From positions 1 to 64,000 of the forward strand of contig CANLZY010000022.1 in NCBI GenBank assembly GCA_947495685.1: a stretch of 64,000 nucleotides of DNA, given 5' to 3'. This DNA is from an uncultured Tropicimonas sp. Its GTDB lineage: Bacteria > Pseudomonadota > Alphaproteobacteria > Rhodobacterales > Rhodobacteraceae. Below, piece after piece: positions 1-8,785 of this stretch. Both the position numbers and the translations under genes were made by a program. Position 1 is the first letter of the stretch, and each line of letters begins with the position of its first letter. Below the pieces are notes generated by a model that was given only the letters and a program-made list of their open reading frames with translations, was not told where the DNA came from and made no database searches.

Positions 1-26
1 CAACCGGAAATGGGCGGGCGACATCA

Positions 27-66
27 GCGTTCGCCATTGTGCTTGAACCAATGGCGCATCAATGGC
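27..66. repeat. Palindromic insertion 1 in transposase
   Basis: About 38-45 nt separates codons for WAGDI from the next conserved transposase codons (TQEGW) and shifts the frame. It contains the inverted repeat CGCCATT (32-38) / AATGGCG (50-56). Confidence 0.6.
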
Positions 67-186
67 TCACTGTGGACACAGGAAGGCTGGCTCTACCTCG
101 CTGTGATCCTCGACCTGCATTCCCGGCGTGTCGTCGGCTGGGCGGTGAGCAACCGAATGAAACGCGAGCTGGCGATCCGGGCGCTG

Positions 187-228
187 ATCCCTCTCATGGT
201 TTGCAAACAAACCACTGCCGGGGAGTGG
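187..228. repeat. Palindromic insertion 2 in transposase
   Basis: A 42-nt block lies between the conserved codons IRAL and MAIALRQPP, preserving frame. It contains GGTTTG (198-203) / CAAACC (208-213) around a CAAA loop. Confidence 0.65.
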
Positions 229-256
229 ATGGCAATCGCCTTGAGGCAACCGCCAA

Positions 257-301
257 GAGGCATTCGGCATTCGCCTCGAACCGGTGGCGGCTTGAATGCC
301 T
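257..301. repeat. Palindromic insertion 3 in transposase
   Basis: About 45 nt lies between codons for RQPP and HHTDRGSQ. It contains GGCATTC (266-272) / GAATGCC (294-300), preceded by a second direct copy of GGCATTC at 259-265. Confidence 0.62.
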
Positions 302-384
302 CATTCCACCACACGGATCGCGGCAGCCAATACTGCTCTCTCGACTACCGGAAGGCCCTGCGCCAGCATGACTTCAAGGTCTCC

Positions 385-421
385 CTCTTGGCGATTGCCT
401 GCAATCGCCTGCCGGCAATGG
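385..421. repeat. Palindromic insertion 4 in transposase
   Basis: A 37-nt block lies between codons KVS and MSGK. It shifts the frame by one, exactly accounting for the change of reading frame here. It contains the perfect 8-bp inverted repeat GGCGATTG (390-397) / CAATCGCC (402-409) with a 4-nt loop. Confidence 0.7.
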
Positions 422-448
422 ATGAGCGGAAAAGCCAACTGCTACGAG

Positions 449-505
449 TTCAAGCAGGTCCGCGCCAGCGGATTGAATGATCCGGGGGATCATTCAACGG
501 CGCAG
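449..505. repeat. Palindromic insertion 5 in transposase
   Basis: A 57-nt in-frame block sits within the conserved NCYDNAAVETFF region. It carries a perfect 11-bp inverted repeat TTGAATGATCC (473-483) / GGATCATTCAA (487-497) with a GGG loop, flanked by an outer GCGCC (462-466) / GGCGC (499-503) pair. The GATCC-loop-GGATC core resembles insertion 6. Confidence 0.72.
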
Positions 506-598
506 AACGCGGCGATCGAAACCTTCTTCAAGACGATCAAGGCCGAGCTGACCTGGCGCCGTTCATGGCCGACCCGGCGGGCGGCCGAGCTGGCCGTT

Positions 599-642
599 TG
601 CGCCTGAAATCGATCCCCCGGATCGACTTCTTGACGGCTTAA
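599..642. repeat. Palindromic insertion 6 in transposase
   Basis: A roughly 44-nt block lies between codons for ELAV and KYINGFYDP and shifts frame. It contains CGATCC (611-616) / GGATCG (620-625) around CCC. It introduces a stop and separates the C-terminal transposase fragment. Confidence 0.68.
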
Positions 643-976
643 CTCAAATACATCAACGGTTTCTACGATCCGCGCCGCAAGCATTCAGCTCTCGGCTGGA
701 AAAGTCCCTTGGCCTTCGAGGCCCAGGCCGCCTAAGTGAGAACCTGGAGCGGCATCAAATCGGGACAGGTCCATTACGCGCCATGCCGCGGCCCGTTCCC
801 CTGCCTGTCGTGATGCGGGGCCGTGACTTTTTTTCGCGTTGCAGCGACGGATATCGGCGCGTACCGCGTACAAAAAGTTGCGGTCGCGCCCTTGCAACCT
901 CTTCATCCCCAAGCAGCTACGGGCACGCCAGGCTCCGAGCTGACCCAAGTGTCACCAGAAAACTCGGACCCGTTCC

Positions 977-2317
977 ATGAATCTCCGCCCATTGATGATC
1001 CTGCCTCCACTCGTGATTGCCGTGCTCGGCTTCAACTGGATGACGCGGGAACAGCCCGAGGACGTCACCCGTCACGAGGAATCCCGGCTCGCGGTGCGGG
1101 TGGTGGAGATCCTGCCGCAACCCGTCTCGGCCAGTGTCACCGGTTATGGCCGCGTCGAACCGGTTCGGGACTGGTCGGCCGTGTCCGAGGTTCAGGGACG
1201 GGTCGACAGCATCCCCGGCGACCTGGCCATCGGCAGCATCGTGGAAGCGGGCGAAGTGCTGTTTGAAATCGACGTGACTGACTACGAGCTTGCCCGGCAG
1301 AAGGCGCAGGCCAATATCACCGCGGTCGAGGCCCAGTTGCGCGAAATCGAGCGGCAGGAAGAAAACACCCGCAAGTCTCTGGAGTTGCAGGAACGGACGA
1401 AGGCCGTGGCGCAGGACGAGTATGACCGCGTCGCCTCTCTGGTCGAACGCGGTGCCTCGACTCAGGCCGCGCTCGATACCGCGCAGAAAACGCTGTTGGC
1501 GCAATCGAATTCGGTACTCGGCCTGGAGAACACGCTGGCGCTCTACCCGGCGCAGCAGGAAAGCCTGGAAGCGACACAAGCCGTGCGAAATTCCGAGCTG
1601 CGCGAAGCCGAGCGGTCAATCGAGAAGGCGACACTCACCGCGCCATTCCGCGGCCGGGTTTCGGAAATTGGTGTGGAGGTTGGGCAGTTTGTCCGCACCG
1701 GTGACACATTGCTGGTGCTGGACGACACCTCGGCCGCCGAAGTGACTGCCGAAATCCAGCCGACAACCTTTGCGCCGGTTTTCATGGCAACACGGGGCAA
1801 GGTCGACCTTTCTGCCGAGAGCATCGATACTTCCCGCGCGATCGAGTTCCTGAAAGAAGCCGGAATTTCGGCCGAAGTGCGCGTCTCGCTCGGACACCGC
1901 GAAATGTCATGGCCAGCGGAACTGGTGCGAATGCGCGGAACGCTCGACAAGGATACCGCGACGATGGGCGTTGTCGTCCGGGTCGAGGATCCGACAATCG
2001 GGCAGCCAAACCTGCAACGCGCGCGGCTCGATTCCGGTGCCTTTGTGTCCGTCATCTTCACCTCGGAGCCGATCGAAAACACCATCGTCGTTCCGCGAAG
2101 CGCCTTGCGCTATGGCGACGACGGTGCACCCTTTGTCCACCTCGCGGATGAGCAGGACCGGCTTGCCAAGGCTGCGGTCGGGGTCGGCCCCTCCATCGGT
2201 GACGACTCCATCATCCTGAGCGGGTTGGAGGGCGGCGAGCGGTTGGTGTTGAGCGAACCTTCACCGCCGGTGATCGGCATGGCGCTGGATCCCGTCATGC
2301 CCACGGCGGAGCAGTAA
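977..2317 (+). CDS. RND efflux periplasmic adaptor (HlyD/AcrA family)
   Basis: Membrane-fusion subunit of a tripartite RND pump, 446 aa. An N-terminal hydrophobic segment (about residues 5-22) anchors it to the inner membrane with no lipobox. Residues about 65-105 form the first half of a lipoyl-like hairpin (VQGRVDSI then GEVLFEIDVTDY). A long Glu/Gln/Lys-rich alpha-helical coiled-coil hairpin follows (about 108-215), then the second lipoyl half (ATLTAPFRGRVSEIGVEVGQ) and beta-barrel and membrane-proximal domains. The ATG at 977 gives the only sensible signal anchor; its Shine-Dalgarno sequence is poor. The permease gene starts one base after this stop, so they form an operon. No outer-membrane factor gene is beside them, so a shared TolC-type channel is inferred. 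Confidence 0.9.
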   Translation: MNLRPLMILPPLVIAVLGFNWMTREQPEDVTRHEESRLAVRVVEILPQPVSASVTGYGRVEPVRDWSAVSEVQGRVDSIPGDLAIGSIVEAGEVLFEIDVTDYELARQKAQANITAVEAQLREIERQEENTRKSLELQERTKAVAQDEYDRVASLVERGASTQAALDTAQKTLLAQSNSVLGLENTLALYPAQQESLEATQAVRNSELREAERSIEKATLTAPFRGRVSEIGVEVGQFVRTGDTLLVLDDTSAAEVTAEIQPTTFAPVFMATRGKVDLSAESIDTSRAIEFLKEAGISAEVRVSLGHREMSWPAELVRMRGTLDKDTATMGVVVRVEDPTIGQPNLQRARLDSGAFVSVIFTSEPIENTIVVPRSALRYGDDGAPFVHLADEQDRLAKAAVGVGPSIGDDSIILSGLEGGERLVLSEPSPPVIGMALDPVMPTAEQ

Positions 2318-2318
2318 C

Positions 2319-5300
2319 ATGATCGCCTGGTTCGTCCGTCACCCTGTCGCGTCCAATCTGCTGATGGCGCTGATCTGCATTCTCGGCCTCTCGACCGTCA
2401 GCAATATCGAGCGCGAGACCTTTCCCGACACCACCGCCTCCACCGTTCTGGTGTCCATCGCCTATCCCGGCGCCTCTGCCATCGACGTGGACGAGGATAT
2501 CTGCACCCGGCTGGAGGATGCGATCTCCGGCACCGACGGATTGGCTGAGCTCGACTGTCTCTCCGTCGACGGGCGCGCCGCAGCGACAGCCGAACTGGAG
2601 ACCGGCGGCGATATCATCCAGTTCTACAACGATGTCTCATCCGCAGTTTCAGGTGTGAACGACTTCCCGAGCGACGCAGAGACACCGTCCATCGAGCGTG
2701 GCGGGCGCACCGAGATGATCGCCCGGATCGCCGTCTCCGGTATCGACGGCAAGAAGGGCCTGCTGGAATATACCGACGAGCTGGCAAACAGGCTCCAGGG
2801 GGTGGATGGCGTAACCGAAGCGACAGTGTCGGGGCTTACCGACCGCGAGTTGCGCGTGACATTCGACGACGAGGAACTGCGCCGCTACGGGTTGTCGAGC
2901 CAGGGCGTGGTCGATGCGATCAACGCCCGCTCGCTCCAGCAACCGCTGGGCGAGGTGCAAACGACCGAAAAGAGCCTCGTGCTGCGCTATTCGGACGTGC
3001 GCCGCTCGATTGCCGATCTCGAAGACCTGATCGTCCTGCAGAACGCAAGCGGCGGCATCGTCCGGCTCAAGGATCTCGCGACCGTGCGGATCGTCGACAG
3101 CGACGAGAACACACAAAGCTTCATCAACGGCGCGCAGACGGCGACGATTCAGATCATGAAGGCGTCGGAAGGTGATTCCATCCGTATCTTCGAACGTGTC
3201 GAGGCCATTCTGGAAGAGGAACGTGCCACCTGGCCAGAGCCGTTCCAGATCACCGTCATCAACAACGTGACCGAGATTGTCGCGGAACGTCTTTCGCTCA
3301 TCGTCAGCAATATCGGTATGGGGCTGGTGCTCGTCTTTGCCGTGATGTGGATGTTCTTCACGCTGAAGGAGGCGCTCTGGATATCGGCCGCCTTGCCGGT
3401 TTCCTTCCTCGGCGGGCTGTTCCTGATGAATGCCTTTGGCGTGACCATCAACATGATCACACTCATCGCGCTGCTGATGGCGGTCGGACTGATCATGGAC
3501 GATTCCATCGTCATCGCGGAAAACATCGACAAATGGCGGTCGCGTGTCGGCGGCAAGGAAGCCGCCTGGCGCGGCACGCAGGAGATCATGCCGGGCGTGC
3601 TGTCGTCGTTTCTGACCACGGCCTGCGTCTTTGGCCCGTTGATGTTCATCGACGGTGATCTGGGACAGGTGCTCAAGTACATTCCGATGGTGCTGCTGCT
3701 GACCCTCGGATTGTCATTGCTCGAAGGGTTCCTGATCCTGCCGCACCATCTGAGCCATGCGGGAAACCAGAGTCCCACCAGTCACGCACAACGCCCCGCC
3801 GCACGGATGCTGGAACGGTTCAAGGAGAGCGCCGTCATTCCCGCCGCCGCCGCCCTTGCACGGGTCCGCTATCTGACCATCGGCACCGTGCTGGGGGCGC
3901 TCGTACTCTCGGTCGGGCTGGTCGCCTCCGGCCAGATCAAGGTCGTCGGGTTTCCGCAGGTGGAGGGCGACACGATCGAAGCAAAGATCGCGCTCACATC
4001 CGGGATCGCTCGCGAACGCACGGTGGCCAATGTCGAGCAGATCCTCGCAGGCCTTGAACGGGTAGATGCGCGCTATACCCCCGGCACCCAAGGCAGCGCG
4101 CCGCTGGTCGAACGCGTTCTCGTCAGCTACGGCTCCAATTCCAGCGTCCACGACAATGGCTCGAACACCGCGACGGTGACCGTCGACCTGTTGGAGACCG
4201 CACAGCGCAATGTGAGTGCGAACGAGGTCCTGCGGGTCTGGCGCGAGGAATCCGGAGCGCTGCCGGATCTGCATCAGATCAGCTTTGCCCAGAACGAGAT
4301 GGGCCCGGGTGGCAACGACATCGATATCGACGTCTCGGGGCGTGATCTTGGCGACGTCGAGGCGGCGGCGTCGGATGTCCTGGCACGCCTGTTGCAACGG
4401 ATCGACGTCAAGGAGGCCTATTCCGATTTCTACGGTGGGCGCCAGGAGGTGAAGCTCACGCTGAACGAATACGGCTATTCCGTCGGGCTGACACCGCAAT
4501 CGCTCTCGGCGCAACTTCGCCAGGCGTTCCAGGGCTCGGAAACCGACACGTTCCACACCGGAGCCTCCAATGTGAACGTGCAGGTGCAGCTGGGGGATAC
4601 GGTCGCGAACCTCACCGAGCTGGAGGAATTCCCGATCATCGTCGCCGATGGCAAGCAAACCGCACTGATCGCCGTGGCCGATATGGAGCTCGCCGCCTCC
4701 TACCCGACGATCACCCGCAAGGACGGGCGCGTCGTCGCCAACATCATCGGCCAGATCGACCGGAAAGCCACCACGTCCACGGCCATTTCGGCCTTCGTTC
4801 TGAACGACGTCGCGCCGGAACTGGAACGGCAATACCCCGGAACGTCGGTCTCCATCGGCGGCGCCACCGAGGATCAACAGAAATCGCAATCCTCGGTCGG
4901 CTCAAAGCTGCTGCTGGGGCTCGTCGGCGTCTACATGGTGCTCGCCTTCCAGTTCCGCAGCTACACGCTGCCGCTGGTTGTGATGCTGTCGATCCCCTTT
5001 GCGCTGATCGGGACGATCCTTGGCCACTGGGCCATGGGGCTGGATCTTTCGATGCCGAGCATGATCGGCTTTGCCTCGCTTGCGGGGATCGTGGTCAACA
5101 ACGCCATCCTGTTCCTGACCTTCTTTCAGACCCACCTGCGGGGGGATGACCATGTTGCGGCCGCCCTCGACGCCGTCCGTGCCCGCTTCCGGCCGATCCT
5201 CTTGTCAACCGGCACGACGGTGGCCGGGCTTCTTCCGCTGATCGCGAGCACCTCGGTCCATGTGCAAACCATGGTGCCGCTGGTTGTTTCGGTGGCGGCT

Positions 5301-5456
5301 GGCCTGACGGCCTCGATGATCCTGGTGACACTGGTGCTGCCATCGTTGCTCAGCATTTATTTCGACATCTTCTCGGTGCAAAAATGGGTAGAAAAATTCG
5401 ATGAGGTGGAGAGCGGCGATATCCCGGGGCAAACGGGCACGCTGACGGAGACGTGA
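2319..5456 (+). CDS. RND efflux transporter permease subunit
   Basis: Inner-membrane proton-driven RND pump of 1045 aa, the usual AcrB/MexB length. TM1 is at about residues 10-28, followed by a large periplasmic loop, the TM2-6 block, a second periplasmic loop and TM7-12. TM4 carries the proton-relay pair in VGLIMDDSIVIAEN (Asp-Asp at about 393-394). The adaptor gene ends one base upstream (TAA then C then ATG). The divergence of the periplasmic loops places it in the broad hydrophobe/amphiphile RND group; the substrate cannot be told from sequence. No regulator adjoins the pair directly; an AraC-type gene lies convergently about 0.9 kb downstream. Confidence 0.93.
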   Translation: MIAWFVRHPVASNLLMALICILGLSTVSNIERETFPDTTASTVLVSIAYPGASAIDVDEDICTRLEDAISGTDGLAELDCLSVDGRAAATAELETGGDIIQFYNDVSSAVSGVNDFPSDAETPSIERGGRTEMIARIAVSGIDGKKGLLEYTDELANRLQGVDGVTEATVSGLTDRELRVTFDDEELRRYGLSSQGVVDAINARSLQQPLGEVQTTEKSLVLRYSDVRRSIADLEDLIVLQNASGGIVRLKDLATVRIVDSDENTQSFINGAQTATIQIMKASEGDSIRIFERVEAILEEERATWPEPFQITVINNVTEIVAERLSLIVSNIGMGLVLVFAVMWMFFTLKEALWISAALPVSFLGGLFLMNAFGVTINMITLIALLMAVGLIMDDSIVIAENIDKWRSRVGGKEAAWRGTQEIMPGVLSSFLTTACVFGPLMFIDGDLGQVLKYIPMVLLLTLGLSLLEGFLILPHHLSHAGNQSPTSHAQRPAARMLERFKESAVIPAAAALARVRYLTIGTVLGALVLSVGLVASGQIKVVGFPQVEGDTIEAKIALTSGIARERTVANVEQILAGLERVDARYTPGTQGSAPLVERVLVSYGSNSSVHDNGSNTATVTVDLLETAQRNVSANEVLRVWREESGALPDLHQISFAQNEMGPGGNDIDIDVSGRDLGDVEAAASDVLARLLQRIDVKEAYSDFYGGRQEVKLTLNEYGYSVGLTPQSLSAQLRQAFQGSETDTFHTGASNVNVQVQLGDTVANLTELEEFPIIVADGKQTALIAVADMELAASYPTITRKDGRVVANIIGQIDRKATTSTAISAFVLNDVAPELERQYPGTSVSIGGATEDQQKSQSSVGSKLLLGLVGVYMVLAFQFRSYTLPLVVMLSIPFALIGTILGHWAMGLDLSMPSMIGFASLAGIVVNNAILFLTFFQTHLRGDDHVAAALDAVRARFRPILLSTGTTVAGLLPLIASTSVHVQTMVPLVVSVAAGLTASMILVTLVLPSLLSIYFDIFSVQKWVEKFDEVESGDIPGQTGTLTET

Positions 5457-6336
5457 AGCATTCGCCATCGGACGAAAGCGAGACACTCCGGGCCGAGCGA
5501 TAGACCTCCGGAGCCACCACCGAAGGCGCGCCGGAGGTCAACCTAGGCGCCTATGCGACCGCACAACGCGCCTGACGTCTGGGCGTTCCGGTGCCTGGCA
5601 GGGCATGTACACCGATGCCTAGCCGGGTGCGAAAGCTGCACAACGACCTTTGATGCAGGAACTGAGCCGGGCGTTCAGGCGGACGCGGCATGATACCGGT
5701 CCGCGGACACCATCGGGGACCGGGTCAAGAACAACGCCACGGGCGTGTGGGCGCTCAGTTGCGCACAGGTAGTCCCGATCCTGTCTTGCGGCATTTCCGC
5801 CATTCAACTCCTTGCCAATTTCGCCCCGACGTTCTCACAGCCTTTGGCAGATTTTGCCGCCGCGATCGGAGCGTGCCAGACCACACCACTGGACATCAGC
5901 GCCCAGACTTTCAGCGCGGACTTGTGGGCGAGGAGCACTTCCGCCAGCATTTGCGACTGTCCGGGATCAGCATCTGTCCGCCTGATCGAGGGATTGGTGT
6001 GACAGAAGAACGGAGGATCAAGGTGTAATCCGGGGGGCAAGTCCTCCGACAAGCGGAACAACGAAGCTGACGGCTGCACAAGACATCAATGACATCCGTC
6101 GCAAGACGCGGACACACCCTGCGGCGGCAGGGATCATCCGTGCAGTCTTGGAAGGGTTGCGCCGAGAGTGTTGCCGCGCTGTGCCCCCGGGAGGGGATTG
6201 CTGCCAGTCTGTACTACAGCTGACCGAAACAGTTCCTTGAGGCCGGGAAGGAGCGATTGGCTGGCGATACCCCGGCTTGACGCCCCCCCCCCTCGGTGAA
6301 GGATCGCCGTCTGCCTCATGCTTGACTAAGGCTTGA
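5457..6336. other. Gene-free interval between RND operon and AraC gene
   Basis: About 880 nt separates two convergent genes. Open frames in both strands are short, Arg/Pro/Ser-rich and resemble no family I know. A CCTCCGG / CCGGAGG inverted repeat lies just after the permease gene near 5510-5545 but has no T-run. A run of ten C residues is at 6283-6292. I see no supportable gene here. Confidence 0.5.
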
Positions 6337-6350
6337 CTAAGGCTTGAGTG
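6321..6350. repeat. Tandem 11-bp repeat at the 3' end of the AraC gene
   Basis: The unit CTTGACTAAGG occurs at 6321-6331 and 6332-6342, followed by a partial third copy starting CTTGA. The TAG stop codon of the minus-strand AraC gene (6337-6339) lies inside the second unit. Confidence 0.75.
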
Positions 6351-7380
6351 AAACGGATCGCGTTCGCGGCCTGTCCGACCCACGCAATTGTCGGGGAGTT
6401 GCCCCTGTCCAGCGACGGACGGCGCGGGTCAAGGTCGCCTGATCCGCAAATCCAACTGCTGCCGCTATGTCGCGGAGTTTCATCGTGCCGGAGCAGATTT
6501 CTACAAGAGCGGCATCTTTCCTTGCGGCATCGAGAAGTGCCGAAAAACTGGTCCCCTCCCCTGTCAGATCGCGTTGCAAGGACCGCACGCTGGTTCCAGC
6601 CGCCCGTGCAAGTCGCTCGATTGTGGGCGGCCGGTCCTTCAACATCGCGGCAACGACAACCCCGCCGGAATGCGTCAGTGAGCCGTCGCCTCGCATGGGT
6701 GGCCAATCCTGATCCGGTCTGGGGACACTCCGGTCGCGCGCGATTTTGCGAAACTGATGGTCGAAGACGTTCAGCGGTATCGTCAGAACCAGCACGCGTG
6801 ACGTTGCGGGCGAGATTTCGGTACCGGACAACCCGAAGTTGCGAACGAGATCGAAGCCAAATTCCGGATGCGGCTCCATCTCGAGCGACGAGATCAGCGG
6901 TGCGGATGCATTGGTGAAGCGCAGCAACGACAGAAACATCATTGCCACGTATTGCTGGATCAGGTGCAGCGCCTCCTGCTCGAAGGGCCAATACATCTGA
7001 TGGCGGATCTGAACGAAATCGTCCCCTTCCACGATGCTGATCTGCTCATGCGTGCAATGCCGCGGATGGATGGTCTGAACCCTGCACAATGCACTTCGCG
7101 GGCTGCTCGCGCCTAGAATTTCGCGCCCAAAGCGGGCCAGATCCAGAAGGCTGGCCTCGGACAGGGCCCGGCACGGAAAATCCGGGCCTTCCACATGGGC
7201 AACCGCACGCAGGAACTCCACGACGTTGAGAAGGGGAATGGGTTCTTCTGGCCTGACGGCGGGCCAATACCCCAGATCGGACGCATCGAGATACGTTTGC
7301 ACATTCCGGCCAGCCAGCACCAGCGACCTCACCAATGGAGCAATCGTGGCCGCACTGATGAGAGGAATGACCCGGGGCAC
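6337..7380 (-). CDS. AraC-family transcriptional regulator (AraC/OruR-like)
   Basis: A 347-aa protein. The N-terminal two-thirds matches the long arabinose-binding-like ligand domain of the OruR/ArgR-type AraC subgroup. Residues about 245-335 form the double helix-turn-helix (TIERLARAAGTSVRSLQRDL, then LRDIAAAVGFADQATLTRAV and WTGATPRQLR). It is transcribed away from the exported-protein run beginning at 7718, so it is the likely regulator of that run and probably of itself. The 337-nt divergent gap contains a TCACATT/AATGTGA inverted repeat. The last codons and stop fall in an 11-bp tandem repeat. The inducer is unknown. Confidence 0.88.
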   Translation of the reverse strand: MPRVIPLISAATIAPLVRSLVLAGRNVQTYLDASDLGYWPAVRPEEPIPLLNVVEFLRAVAHVEGPDFPCRALSEASLLDLARFGREILGASSPRSALCRVQTIHPRHCTHEQISIVEGDDFVQIRHQMYWPFEQEALHLIQQYVAMMFLSLLRFTNASAPLISSLEMEPHPEFGFDLVRNFGLSGTEISPATSRVLVLTIPLNVFDHQFRKIARDRSVPRPDQDWPPMRGDGSLTHSGGVVVAAMLKDRPPTIERLARAAGTSVRSLQRDLTGEGTSFSALLDAARKDAALVEICSGTMKLRDIAAAVGFADQATLTRAVRRWTGATPRQLRGSDRPRTRSVSLKP

Positions 7381-7464
7381 GCTCGTCCTTTCAAGTCAGC
7401 CCGGTTGGAACCCCCAGCTGCAGGTGGAAACAGGAATAAAAATCAACACGTCACCCACCAAACC

Positions 7465-7487
7465 TCACATTGCGCTCACAAATGTGA
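7465..7487. promoter_or_regulatory. Candidate operator in the AraC divergent intergenic region
   Basis: The inverted repeat TCACATT (7465-7471) / AATGTGA (7481-7487) lies in the 337-nt gap 7381-7717 between the AraC gene and the divergent exported-protein genes. Position and symmetry suggest a regulator site. No clear -35/-10 pair was seen and nothing else in this gap is interpretable. Confidence 0.35.
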
Positions 7488-7717
7488 CCGTCAAAGGGCA
7501 CGGTTGTCGTTGGCCCCTGTCCCCGGCGGATTTGGTCCTGCGACAGGATTCCGGCAGCGCCTGCGTGTGAAACGCACGATGCAATGCCCTTCGGTCGCAG
7601 GGTAGCTGCACATTCGTGGCGCGTGAAGTCAAAACTCGACGCGTTGTGCATCTATACTCGGTTCAGAGTGGGCGAGCATGCCAATCGAACCGCATGCCCA
7701 TAAACAGAGGTCATATC

Positions 7718-8014
7718 GTGCGCAGTTACATCGCTGTACTACCACCACTCATTGCCGCCGGACCAGTGTCGACACAGGAAATTGACAGGACATGCGCCGC
7801 AACGACATTTGGCTGTCTGTCGGAACCATCTGCCTCCGTTGAAACGGATTTTGGTCCGGGTGAGCCAAATTCGGACGGCAGTTTCGGCCTTTCCAATCTC
7901 GACATCGCGTTCATCGACCATCTCCTGGCCCGCAACCGCGACGACCGACCTCGGCGCGTTGCCCCGGCAGCATCGCCGAAGACGAACAGAGTTCATACGA
8001 GGACCAACGCATGA
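7718..8014 (+). CDS. Small hypothetical exported protein
   Basis: I do not recognise this family. A GTG at 7718 is preceded by AGAGG with about 7-nt spacing and gives a 98-aa product whose first residues (VRSYIAVLPPLIAAG) look like a short signal sequence. The rest is polar, with two Cys near residues 27-34 and a basic, low-complexity tail. Its stop overlaps the start of the DUF2092 gene as ATGA, the arrangement expected of translationally coupled genes, and this is the main support. An ATG at 7616 in the same frame is possible but lacks a ribosome site and would hide the signal sequence. It could instead be a decayed leader region. Confidence 0.42.
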   Translation: MRSYIAVLPPLIAAGPVSTQEIDRTCAATTFGCLSEPSASVETDFGPGEPNSDGSFGLSNLDIAFIDHLLARNRDDRPRRVAPAASPKTNRVHTRTNA

Positions 8015-8781
8015 CCCCACGAAATCTCGCGCTTTCGATGTCGGCCATCCTGGCAGCCGTTTGGGGCACTCAAGGGCTGGCCGACGCGTCAGATGCCAGG
8101 GCGATATTCTCTGCGATGTCGAAATACCTGGCCCAGCAATCGGTTCTTTCGTTCGACTACGATTCGAGCCTCGACATCGTGACGACCGAACGACAGAAAC
8201 TGGCCATCGCAAGTTCGGGGAGCGTTTCGCTTGAACGCCCGAACAAGCTGTATGCGACCCGGACTGGCGGCTTTGCCAGCATTGAAGCCGGCTACGACGG
8301 CAAGACCCTGACCTTGTTCAACAGCGACGCCAATGTCCTTGCGCATGTGGAGCTTCCCGGAACGGTCGAAACGTTGATCGACGCGCTTCGCGATACCCAT
8401 CGGCGCCCGATGCCGGCGGCCGACCTCCTGCTGGCCGATGTCGAAGGAACGCTGGGACCGCTGTTCCATGACGTGAAGGATCTGGGGAGCGGTGTCATTC
8501 GCAACCGCGAATGCGACCATCTGGCGTTCCGGACCGAGTGGGCCGATCTGCAAGTGTGGATCGCGCAGGGCGACTCGCCCTACCCCTGCCGATACACGGT
8601 GACCAGCATTCAGACAGATGGGGCACCCGAATACACAGTAGATGTTTACAATTGGAATGTTGGCTCCGAAGCAATTGCTGTCGCACAGATCACCGCGCCG
8701 GAGGGTGCTGTCATGGTCGCTCCGAGCGAGGTGCCAGACCTTGATGAACTGTCCGGAAACTATGCCGTGGAAGGGAACTGA
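8011..8781 (+). CDS. DUF2092 family periplasmic protein
   Basis: A 256-aa exported protein. A signal peptide is visible (about residues 1-25, ending GLADA). The mature part begins ARAIFSAMSKYLAQQSVLSFDYDS and continues as an antiparallel beta protein with SSGSVSLERPNKLYATRTGG, the pattern of DUF2092 proteins, which resemble the lipoprotein carrier LolA. The ATG at 8011 follows GAGGA at 9-nt spacing. In other alphaproteobacteria, as I recall, DUF2092 genes sit beside a short secreted protein and an arylsulfatase, as here (8786 and 9127). Function is unproven; a role in handling a hydrophobic ligand or sulfatase substrate in the periplasm is speculation. Confidence 0.85.
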   Translation: MTPRNLALSMSAILAAVWGTQGLADASDARAIFSAMSKYLAQQSVLSFDYDSSLDIVTTERQKLAIASSGSVSLERPNKLYATRTGGFASIEAGYDGKTLTLFNSDANVLAHVELPGTVETLIDALRDTHRRPMPAADLLLADVEGTLGPLFHDVKDLGSGVIRNRECDHLAFRTEWADLQVWIAQGDSPYPCRYTVTSIQTDGAPEYTVDVYNWNVGSEAIAVAQITAPEGAVMVAPSEVPDLDELSGNYAVEGN

Positions 8782-8785
8782 CCCA

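Larger units (their letters stand above)
1..735 (+). pseudogene. IS3-family transposase (OrfB, DDE integrase) pseudogene
   Basis: Fragments of an rve-type DDE transposase can be read in succession: WAGDI at 11-25, TQEGWLYLAVILDLHSRRVV from about 76, MAIALRQPP near 229, HHTDRGSQYCS near 307 (the second catalytic Asp region), MSGKANCY near 422, NAAIETFFKTIKAEL near 506 (catalytic Glu region) and FYDPRRKHSALGWKSPLAFE before the stop at 733. The order and content match IS3-family OrfB proteins. The pieces lie in different frames because six insertions of about 37-57 nt separate them: frame 2, then 1, then 2, then 1. The catalytic motifs are recognisable but no continuous protein can be made. The N-terminal part is outside the window. 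Confidence 0.88.
1..773 (+). mobile_element. Decayed IS3-family insertion sequence, 3' part
   Basis: The window opens inside an insertion sequence. The transposase remnant ends with a stop at 733-735. The sequence that follows, to about 773, ends in a CAGGTCCA stretch that looks like an IS3-type right end, but the left end lies outside the window and I could not match the terminal repeat, so this boundary is a guess. No intact transposase remains and the element should be immobile on its own. It is loaded with six small palindromic insertions, listed separately. Confidence 0.7.

Noticed and set aside
5506-5545. CCTCCGG/CCGGAGG repeat as terminator of the RND operon
   Set aside because: Long loop (about 19-20 nt), short stem and no T-run; too weak to list as a terminator.
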